23,254 nt of DNA, taken from positions 636,764 to 660,017 of the forward strand of contig BFEA01000391.1 in assembly GCA_003427395.1 (NCBI GenBank), given 5' to 3'. How positions within the stretch are numbered: position 1 is the stretch's first letter; each line of letters starts with the position of its first letter. The notes under the pieces were generated by a model, which was not told the DNA's origin, did no database searches, and saw only the letters and a list, made by a program, of their open reading frames with translations. The stretch is from Chara braunii (taxonomy: Eukaryota > Streptophyta > Charophyceae > Charales > Characeae). Below, in pieces: positions 16,031-23,254 of this stretch. A program made the position numbers and the translations under genes.

Positions 16031-17545
16031 TGCAATTAAATTAGTTTTCTTCTCTATTCAGCATGCATGCAGACAAGTGGCAATCAACACTGGCGTCAGG
16101 GGCCCACTCAAAGCTCAGAGATATTAAGGTCGAGAACACCGTTCAGATACAAACTCGCTTCAATTGGCTATGGCGCCTGAGCGCCTACACATCACCTGTC
16201 CGACACTGTATTCACAACACTCACTATGGACCTCCCTGAATATCCCACACACTCCTACTGTTACATGCCCAGTAGGGCGATGTACATACAAACCGAGGAT
16301 CCGCAATGTGATAAAAAGGATTGAATGGACAATGCAGTGCAAGTAGAATCTCAACGAGCAATGTGCATTCTCATACATACAAAATGGTGCTGAATAGCGC
16401 AGTGGAAGATTTAGATACAAGTCCTGACCTGAACGGGACTGACCTCATTCACGTAGCAAAAGATAGCGAAGCAGAATGCTAGAATGCTAATGACTAGCCC
16501 AATCAATGTTTGAACGCCGACCAAACATACATCGTATCCATCACCAAGTGTGAAGGAGCCTGGCGCTGTACAGAGGAAGAAAGCGCCAGGTCCAGACATA
16601 CACAGACGAAGAGGAGGGAATCGGACGAAAGGAGGGAGAGAGATGGGAANGTCGTCAACACGAAGTCTTTGTCACAAGTCCCAAATAATCCCTCGTTGTA
16701 ATGTTTGAAGTCCAAAAGTCGAGTCTGGATCCGATGTCACCAAGCTCTGTCTCTCTTCTCTCGTAGTTTGCAGATGCAGTGAAGTTAGATGATGAGAGGG
16801 GCAGAAGGAGATGGTGGACTGAGAAGAGGAAGAAGAAGAACTCTCTCTCTCTCTCTGTTACGAGCCAGATACTAACCTGTGATGTTGGCGCTGTGCTGCA
16901 GGTACCTCGAAGACGAAGCTGGAGCAACGACGCTGTAGGTGAGTACCCAAGGCCTGCGCCCAATCTCTCTCTCTCTCTAGTGCTATCCTAGCTATGGCGC
17001 CCAGCACTGGAGACTACAGCTACCTACTGCACCCAGCGCTGAAGACTGAAGGCTAACGCTACTACTACTCCCTGCAGCGCTCCCTCCAGAGTGCTGCTCC
17101 CGAATCCTGAAGACCGTGGAGTGCATGGGAAGTCCCTATGTACTACCTCGGCCTGCCTCCTGACTGCCTGAAGGGCGAGCCAGGCCGAGGAGGCTGCTCT
17201 TGCCAATGCCGAAGTGTGCCAGGGGCTGGCGTTGCAGCAGCTGCTTGAGGCTGGCGTGGGAACAGGCTAAGAAGAGCCTGTTCCCGAAACCCTGGTTTGG
17301 TGCCTGAGTTTCAGGGTCGGTCGTTCATCAGAAAATGACCCTTCGTTTCAGGCTAAAAAGGTTGTTGCCATTTTCACTCTGAAACGACACAGGAGCTGTA
17401 GGCCCCTGTTTTCAGGCTTTCGGGCTGAACAGTCACGGGGCCTGTAGGCCCTGGTTTTCAGGCTTTAAGCCTGAATTTAAGGCTTTTAGCCTGAGGGACG
17501 CAAGGCCTGGAAAATGGCCCTCGTGTGCAGGCGCAACATGTAACA
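16031..17545 (-). repeat. LTR serving element C as 3' LTR and element D as 5' LTR
   Basis: On the minus strand it starts TGTTACATG directly after the polypurine tract of C (17557-17546) and ends in TTGCA beside the D primer binding site, giving 1515 bp. I see no coding sequence in it. The U3 end carries two copies of a roughly 35-bp subrepeat (17396-17430 and 17442-17476) and short palindromes such as AGGCTTTAAGCCT. There are CT runs at 16841-16856 and 16964-16978 and an N at 16650. It could instead be two different LTRs joined together; the internal boundary is not visible. Confidence 0.65.
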
Positions 17546-17557
17546 CCCCCCCGCTCC
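17546..17557 (-). other. Polypurine tract of element C
   Basis: The minus strand reads GGAGCGGGGGGG immediately after the TAA stop of pol (17560-17558) and immediately before TGTTAC at 17545. Stop codon, purine tract and LTR are directly adjacent, a compact arrangement. Confidence 0.85.
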
Positions 17558-18706
17558 TTATGAAGTAAAGCCGGGGCGAGGGCGGAGCCAACGATCTGAA
17601 GGTGGAACCTGGACGAGGGCGTGGCGTGGAGCCGAAGAGACCGGCTTGCCTTGCATCTTACGTTCATAGCGTGCGAGAACATCTGGCGTTGTTGCTTGAA
17701 GTTCCGGATGGGTCAACCAACGGTCAACTCTGTGTGTGCAGCATGCAAAATGCACCAAATACTCGGTTGGCCTGTTGCCGTAGCGTCGCTGGGAGATGAT
17801 GTCGCCGACCTCCTGAAAGCCGTCCATAGAGGGTGGGTCTTGGGAACGTCTCCCGGGAAAATCGTCATGTTCCGCTGGCGTGTATAGAGCGAACTTGGAG
17901 CAATGAAAGACTGGGTAGACGGGCAAGTGGTCGGGCACCTGAATCGTGAAGGAAGGTCCCTCAGGTGAGTCCCCAGCGGGTGCTACGATCGGCCAAGGCC
18001 CCATCCATTTCGGGAGGAGCTTGCGAGAGATGTCTTGTTCAAGGCTGAATTCCGCTGTGGAAACCCACACGAGGTCGCCGGCGCAGAATGGGCAAGGAAG
18101 ACGCTGATGATTGGCCTGCTGGCTCATGCGCTGCTGCGCCTTGGCCATCTGGTCGCGTGCCTTGATAAGAAGTTCTTGCATCCGACGCCAGAAATGAAGA
18201 TGGTCGTCACTCTCGGTCGTTCGTGGAGTAATAGTGTCCAACGGTGAAGTGACCGGCGAGCCGTGCTCGAACTCAAAGGGCGACATCCCGATAGCCGGGT
18301 GGATAGAGGAGTTGTAGGTCAACTCGACATCCGGCAGCCGCTCAACCCAGTCCTTCTGGTCCGGATGAATGAGAGTGTGAAGGAGAACCTGTGCGGTCTG
18401 GTGCGCCCTCTCCGTTTGGCCATCGGTCTGAAGGTGGCGAGCTGAACTGGGCCTGAGAGATGAGCCCCATCGCTTGATGAGCGCCAACCAAAAATCGGAC
18501 ATGAACCGGGTGTCGCGGTCGCAGACGATCTCCTTGGGGTAACCCTTGGTTCGAAACCAACCGGCGTAAAGAACCTCGGCCAACTCCGGTGCCTTGGCAT
18601 GATAGTAACAAGGGAAAAACATGGCGAACTTGGTGAGTCGGTCGACCACCGTGAGAATCCCATCCACTCCGGTCTTGTGCTTGGGGAACGGGCCGGGAAT
18701 GTCCAT
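17558..18706 (-). pseudogene. pol: Element C integrase core, C-terminus and chromodomain-like tail
   Basis: The 382 residues start at MDIPGPFPKH, an internal Met that lies directly at the first catalytic Asp (D2). D63 (VCDRDTRF) and E99 (TDGQTER) complete an exact D,D-35-E triad. The core ends near residue 140 with SIHPAIGMSPFEFEHG. The C-terminal module follows (GDLVWVSTAEF, KLLPKWMGPWPI, VYPVFHCSKF). The tail near residues 295-350 (DIISQRR...TEYLVHF...DRWLTHPEL) is chromodomain-like but without canonical aromatic words, similar to that of element A. This is the best preserved integrase of the three, cut from its zinc domain by a TGA. Confidence 0.9.
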
Positions 18707-18721
18707 GGCAATCGCTTCCCT

Positions 18722-19177
18722 TCACCTCAACGGGATTGGTAATGGTCGTAACTCGCCGTACGGACGATGGTTGCGGGATTTGCAGCGTCGGCAAACCTCG
18801 CATGACTCGCAATATCGCGTGACGTCGCCGAGAAGGCCGGGCCACCAAAATCGCTGGCGAAGTCGGCCAATCGTGCGATTGACTCCAAAGTGTCCGGTGG
18901 CGGGAGCATCGTGGAACTCGCCAAGAAGCCGTGTACGCAAGTGAGGATCACTCGGTACGCAAAGAAGGTCCTTCCCCCGCGTGTGGACAAGCAAGTACCC
19001 CTCTTGGATCCAGTAGTGAGAAGGCGCCGGATTAGGAGGAGCAATTCGCATACTTGTCGCGAAACTCGGGGTCGGCTTGGTAGCCGCGGATGAAGCTTTT
19101 CCGCAGGTCATCGTCGATCTCGAAGGTTGAGTAGACCGCGGTACAATGATCCGGACGCCGTGAAAGAGCATCCGCAA
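18722..19177 (-). pseudogene. pol: Element C integrase zinc-binding N-domain
   Basis: The useful part begins about residue 50, where an RT-frame shift near 19045 leads into IAPPNPAPSHYWIQEGYLL. The zinc domain has FHDAPATGHFG and CESCEVCRRC, so all four H-H-C-C ligands are present. It ends PLPIPLR followed by TGA at 18724-18722, in the same frame as the core 18 bp further on; CGA to TGA would explain it. The first 45 residues are an out-of-frame shadow of RNase H. Confidence 0.85.
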
Positions 19178-20759
19178 AACGGTTCGACTTCCCGGGAATG
19201 TGATCGGGAAAGAAGTCGAACTGGTCGATGAAAGCCATCCATCGAGCGATGGTGCTGTTGACGGTGTCTTGGGTCTTATAGAAGACCAACGGATTGTTGT
19301 CCGTTACCCATCGAAATTGGCTTCGACCAAGGAGGAAGTGCCGCCTCCGCTTGAGCGCGTGGACGAAGGCGAGGAGCTCCTTGCGTGCATCGTCAATGGA
19401 ATACACGACGGGCACTTTCTTGCAGAAATACTCGATCGGGTGCCAGTCCACACCATCATGTTGCTCGAGGACTGCACCAATGCCATAGCCTGACGAATCC
19501 GTAGTGACGCGCGTAGGCAAAAGCGGGTCGTATATCCGCAAGACCTCCGCAGACAATAGCGCGGCTTTGAGAGCCAAAAATGATTCCCGCGCCTCCTCTC
19601 CGAAGTCAAACGACCGATCCTCGCATTGAAGCTTGGTCAATTGGGCCGCGATCTTCGAGTAGCCTTTGATGAAACGCTGATAGTAGCCGGCGAGACCAAG
19701 GAACGAGCGGACATCCGTGACATTTCGAGGCTCCGGCCACTCTTGGATGGCTTGAATCTTGTTCGATAGCGGACTGATGCCCTCCGGTGTGACAAAATGG
19801 CCCAAGTATTCCAGCTCTTGCCGGACAAATTCGCACTTGTCGCGGTTGGCGTTGTACTTGGCGCGGCGGAGCGTCTCAAACACTCGTCGAAGATGTCCAA
19901 GATGATCCTCCAATGACCGGCTATGGACGAGAATATTGTCTAAGTAGACCAGCACGAACTGGTCCAACATTGCACAAAACTCATTGGTCATTGCTGCTTG
20001 AAAGGTCGCCGGGGTGTTGGTGAGGCCTAAAGGCATGACCACCCACCCAAAATGCCCGTACCACGTTTTGAACGCGGACTTGTAGCAATCGTTCGGCCGG
20101 ATTGAGATTTGATGATATCCAGATTTTAAATCCAACTTAGAAAAATACTTTGCGCCGCCCAGTCGCTCAAGAAGATCGTCGATGCGAGGAAGAGGCCCCG
20201 CATTCTTGACGGTTTGCGCGTTGAGCTTGCGGTAGTCGATACACAATCGTAGATCCTTGTTCTTCTTCCGGACGAAGAGAACTGGTGCTTCATATGGGGA
20301 GCTGCTAGGGCGGATCCAGCCCTTGGCCAACAAATCGTCGAGTTGTGCGCGGAGGACCTCAAGCTCCTCCTCGCTCATGCGATAGATGCAACCTTTCGGC
20401 GGCACGACACCGGCCTCAAGAATGATCTCGTGAGAGATCGGCCGATCCGGCACCACACCGGTAGGTGACTCGAAGATGTCGGCGAACTCGTCCAGCAACC
20501 GCACCACCCGGGGGTCCGAAGACAAGTCTGTGGGTGAAGCGTCGGCTACCGCGACGGTCCGTAGGAAACATAGGCCGATCTCATCGGGCTGCTCGTAAGC
20601 GCAAGTCACCCTGAATGATTTCGCCGTCACCACTTGGCACCGAATCGAAGGGTGCGGTAGAGGAATAGTACATGCCACTTCCGCACCGAAGGCGTCGCGA
20701 ACGCTAAGAGTCCGCCTGTGGAAGCTGACCGTGTGATCCGCACTTGCAAGCCAAGGCAT
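19032..20759 (-). pseudogene. pol: Element C protease end, RT and RNase H
   Basis: This is the longest open stretch (575 residues). Residues 1-75 are the end of protease (MPWLASADH completes the ILGMPWL motif). The linker FADIF is near 92 and RT starts at KGCIYRMSEEEL (122). GWIRPSSSPYEAPVLFV is at 147-163, CIDYRKLN at 173-180, the first catalytic Asp at D210 (KLDLKSGYHQ), and the YxDD box at 272-275. The box reads YLDN: codon 19937-19935 is AAT, a loss of the second catalytic Asp. RNase H follows with TTDSSGYGIGAV, KELLAFVHAL and TDNNPL (usually TDHKPL). It ends in ADALSRRPDH and a linker, then a frameshift into integrase. Confidence 0.92.
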
Positions 20760-20772
20760 TCCCAGAATGATG

Positions 20773-21150
20773 TCAAAGTCCCGTGCTGAGAATATCGAAT
20801 GTCACCGGTTCGCATGCATGAGGTGCGAAGTAGACCGGTACGACCTCGATGTAACAGTCGAGAAGTTGCTGCGTTTTCCCATCCGCCAACTTGATCGCCG
20901 TCGGGTTTGCCTTCCTTCGAACTTGTGCGCCAAGGCCAACCCTTTGCATAAAGGATTGGCTCATGAAATTGCGAGACGCGCCACTATCCAGCAAAGCGCT
21001 GCAGGACGCTTGCCCAACTTGAATGCAGACATACATGAGCGGTGCGTTGTTGTCATCGTACCGCTGCGTGCGAAACTTGCGGGCCACCTTGGTAGTATAC
21101 GATGTCCCCCACCGCGACTTCGTCTCCCGTCGGCGAAGTTGGTGGTGCAT
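20773..21150 (-). pseudogene. pol: Element C aspartic protease
   Basis: The domain starts about residue 38 (LMYVCIQVGQASCSALLDSGASRN), and the active-site triplet D-S-G at residues 55-57 is intact, unlike in A and B. It reads on through FMSQSFMQRVGL, IKLADGKTQQLL and CEPVTFDI, and then ends at TGA near 20773. An apparent extra G near 20780 shifts the frame; the next frame continues at once with DFDIILGMPWL. The N-terminal 35 residues belong to the linker. The protease would be functional if the two frameshifts were absent. Confidence 0.85.
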
Positions 21151-21570
21151 AGAAGGATAAGTAAGTGTGGAGATGAGCGCATAGTGCTAAGCATTGCGGT
21201 CCCGGCAAGCGGCTCGTGGTCGGGAGAGGTAGCCATGCAAAGTCCTTAGACGTGAGTGGGTCCAATACCTCTATGTTGAACTCGCTCGTTGATTCCCGTG
21301 AAGCACCACTTGAAGACGATATGTCGCTTCTGCCGGACGGAGAAGAAACCGCACACACTCCTTGTCCTTGAGCTTGAGTACCCAGCGTAGGAACGAGCCG
21401 GGCAGCATAGTTCTCAAAAGAAAGTAGAAGAGGAGGACTATCGACTTCTGCGTGCGCCTCAGAATGAAGGTCGGTTACTCGCGAAGAAACCGGTTCCGGA
21501 GGCGTCGAGAGTGTTGTCGAGTCACTCTCGGCGGTGCTCAGTTTCCCTTTTTGCCCTTGCCTTTCAATGG
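21053..21570 (-). pseudogene. Element C linker between nucleocapsid and protease
   Basis: One frame is open from just after the zinc knuckle (a shift near 21545) to about 21100, with acidic and Ser, Thr and Pro-rich sequence (KLSTAESDSTTLSTPPEPV and on). The lower part, from the Met at 21358, includes SGRSDISSSSGASRESTSEF and SPTGDEVAVGDIVYY. I see no domain. It links gag to protease; the frame moves to the protease frame near 21100. Confidence 0.6.
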
Positions 21571-21612
21571 GCAGACCGGTGTCTGATGCAGATCACTGTT
21601 GCACCATAGGCA
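21571..21612 (-). pseudogene. gag: Element C CCHC zinc knuckle
   Basis: The minus strand encodes CLWCNSDLHQTPVC, an exact C-x2-C-x4-H-x4-C knuckle, followed by a Lys and Gly-rich run. It is in the same frame as gag (23199-21760) but separated by an in-frame TAA at 21762-21760, after which the frame reads GGRPGRGRGRGKP. It is too short to appear as a gene alone, but it places the nucleocapsid domain of C. Confidence 0.85.
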
Positions 21613-21759
21613 ATAGTGGAATCTCGTGCGCGCCTTGAAGGCTTGCTCGGAGATGCCGTATTGGGACCAAGGGGTTGGAGCTGCTGCGCCGGGCCCGGGG
21701 CTAGATGTGGTGTTTGTCTTCGGCTTGCCGCGTCCTCGGCCTCTACCCGGGCGGCCACC

Positions 21760-23199
21760 TTACCGGGCGGCTGCGAGTCTGTCCCCTTCACTGGCAGATA
21801 CAGCCTTGCTGGTTTGGTCCAACGGCATTGCCGCTGGTACCACGGCCACTCTTGGCCGATGCTGGTCCCTGCTTGGGCCTGCCGCAGACGAACGCAGATT
21901 CTTTGCCTCCTTGTTCGTAATGATGATCTGCGCGGCCTTGTCAAAAAGTTCTGCCGTCGTCGTCAAGGTGTCCTCGACGTGAGTCAGGGCATTGCTTAAT
22001 GTCGGACATGACCTTGAGATAAAGTAGTGGCGGATGGCTTTGAAGCCCATCTGGATGTCTGGGACTGACGTCAAGCGTTGGTACTCAGCGATCCAGTCGG
22101 TACTCGGCAGCGTGCCTTGTTCGAAGACCATGAGTTTGTCCATAGCTTTGATCTCCGACGGCTCAACCTGGAACCGCTTGTGCCACGCCGCCTTCAGATC
22201 ATCCCAACTGATCTTGGTGTGCAAGTCGGCAGCTACCACTTCGTACTTGGACAAGAGGTTGTCCAACCAAGCCTGGCACGCGCCCCCTGAGCGAGAGTAC
22301 AAGTATGCGTGGTGCTTGTGTTCTTTGACGTTGTGGAGCTGCAGCGTGAGCTCGAACTTGCGGAACCATGGAATCGGATCTGTCTTGATCGAGTCGCAGA
22401 AGATCTCCTGCCCGTCAAACTTTGGAGCTGTCTCGCGCGGCTCCGAACTCGAGGTATTGGCGGTGGTACAGATCCGCTGCTGCAATTGTTGCATCGCGGT
22501 CTGCTGTAACTGTGTGCCGTCCTGGAGGGAGCCGACGTGCATCTCCAATGCTTCGAGGCGATCGGAGGTATTGGAAGAGCTTGCATCGGGTGCGGCGACA
22601 GGTCGCTGCTCCAACTGTTGCAGGCGGCTTTGTAGTTTAGCTAGCGAGTCGTCGAGGCTGTGGATATCCTCCTGCTGCGTAATGCATGTAGCCAAGAGGT
22701 TTGTGAGATGCAAGAGGAGGAGAGCAATTTTGTTTTCCCAATCCTCCAACTTGCCATTCTCAGCCTCGGTCCGCCATTTCGCTGCCATTGTGAGCAAGGT
22801 CCGCTCTCCACTAAATATCTTCGCATGACGTTGGTTCCTTTCTTCATCGGCAACCCTTGCTGCTGCCTCGTCATGCTGGCGCTGTTGTTCAAGTGCCAAC
22901 AGACGTGCCTGCTCGGCATCCTCTGCCTTCTTCTTCGCTGCTGCAGCTGCGTCATCTGCCCGTTTCTTTGTCTCGGTACTCCAAGCCAGCATCCGGGCCT
23001 GATAGGCCTCGTCTGCTTCACCGGGCCTCTGGTCCATGATGGCTGTCTGTGACCGCAACAGCATGTACCAGGCCGGGGGCCTGCTGACGTGGTATTCCTG
23101 CTTTGTCCGCTGACGTGGCCTGCTGACGTGGCCTGCTGACGTGTCCTGCTGACGTGTCCTGCTGACGTGTCCTGCTGACGTAGTCTGCTGACGTGGCAA
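21760..23199 (-). pseudogene. gag: Element C gag: coiled coils and capsid
   Basis: The frame encodes 479 residues. Residues 1-30 are translated from a 13-bp DNA repeat and are probably leader; the Met at 23037 (MDQRPGEADEAY) is my preferred start. Residues 67-125 are Ala, Lys, Glu and Gln-rich with heptads and form a long coiled coil. A second coil is at about 172-196 (DIHSLDDSLAKLQSRLQQLEQ). From about 257 a gag capsid region follows (APKFDGQEIF, DPIPWFRKFELTL, CQAWLDNLLSKY, and further helices to about 425). A basic and polar end follows before TAA 21762-21760. The CCHC knuckle lies beyond that stop in the same frame, so the stop is premature. Confidence 0.85.
23108..23198. repeat. Seven-copy 13-bp tandem repeat with TGACGTG core
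   Basis: Copies of TGCTGACGTGTCC or a close variant start at 23108, 23121, 23134, 23147, 23160, 23173 and 23186, and a further isolated copy is at 23082. Each contains ACGT, mostly as ACGTGTC or ACGTGGC, which are ABRE-type bZIP sites in plants. The array lies at the start of element C gag and, as coding sequence, repeats every 13 residues. Confidence 0.85.
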
Positions 23200-23254
23200 C
23201 TCACCAATGTCGTCGCAAGGGGTACCCGATAGGTAGAGAAGGTAAGGCCAGAGG
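23199..23254 (-). other. Start of the element C leader
   Basis: These last bases of the window lie upstream of the first gag Met. I see no primer binding site or LTR end here, so the leader continues to the right. Nothing else is recognisable. Confidence 0.5.

Larger units (their letters stand above)
17546..23254 (-). mobile_element. Element C: degenerate Ty3/gypsy retrotransposon, 5' end beyond the window
   Basis: On the minus strand gag, protease, RT, RNase H, integrase and chromodomain-like tail follow in order from 23199 down to 17558, then a polypurine tract and an LTR (16031-17545). The 5' LTR and primer binding site lie to the right of the window. Stops at 21760 and 18722 and frameshifts near 21545, 21100, 20780 and 19045 break the coding sequence, and the RT box is YLDN. 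The proteins are of the same general type as element A but clearly divergent, so C is a separate family. Confidence 0.9.

Noticed and set aside
16855-16880. TGTTACGAGCC after a CT run, similar to the start of the B LTR
   Set aside because: Only the first seven bases match B and no polypurine tract precedes it on the plus strand; probably coincidence inside the C LTR.
16860-17280. Possible host-gene exon with splice-like signals (CTGCAG/GT, AGGTGAGT)
   Set aside because: No long open frame on either strand, no conserved protein, and the segment lies within the LTR defined by the primer site and polypurine tract.
22034-22828. A 264-residue plus-strand frame opposite element C gag
   Set aside because: It is the antisense shadow of gag, Ser, Arg and Cys-rich, without any motif; the minus strand has capsid and coiled-coil signatures.

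Overview
The window is a stack of decayed LTR retrotransposons of the Ty3/gypsy (Metaviridae) type. I find no host gene, tRNA, rRNA or CRISPR array. The encoded proteins, the initiator-tRNA-Met primer binding sites and the chromodomain-type integrase tails point to a streptophyte nuclear genome. The wording of the pol proteins resembles what I know of charophyte algae of the Chara type. That organism call is an inference and not proven by the sequence.

Layout. (1) Positions 1-8433: element A on the minus strand. A partial 3' LTR at the left edge is followed (reading right to left in sense) by gag, protease, RT/RNase H, integrase and a chromodomain-like tail. A long leader, a primer binding site and the 5' LTR lie at 7600-8433. 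(2) Positions 8434 to about 15563: element B on the plus strand, a chromovirus with gag, CCHC knuckle, protease, RT, RNase H, integrase and a canonical chromodomain. It ends in a 1 kb 3' untranslated part with a minisatellite, a clear polypurine tract and a 3' LTR. Its own 5' end is missing and A abuts its gag. (3) About 15564-16030: the leader of a further minus-strand element D, with a perfect primer binding site. (4) Positions 16031-17545: one LTR-like segment with a primer binding site on its left and the polypurine tract of element C on its right. (5) Positions 17546-23254: the body of element C on the minus strand, running from the integrase tail back to gag. Its 5' LTR is beyond the right edge.

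All three main elements are dead. Each has several frameshifts and premature stops, and many of the stops are one C-to-T or G-to-A change from a sense codon. B and C have also lost the second aspartate of the RT YxDD box. B has lost the integrase glutamate. A has lost a zinc-binding cysteine of its integrase. A and B have D-I-G at the protease active site.

The most interesting non-coding signals are a roughly 70-bp TATA-containing block shared by the B LTR and the A leader, a seven-copy 13-bp array of ACGT-core motifs at the start of C gag, a helically spaced array of GTCAAC motifs in the D leader, and the LTR shared between C and D. At least one feature, the 95-bp duplication around an N at 5175, is almost certainly an assembly artefact.
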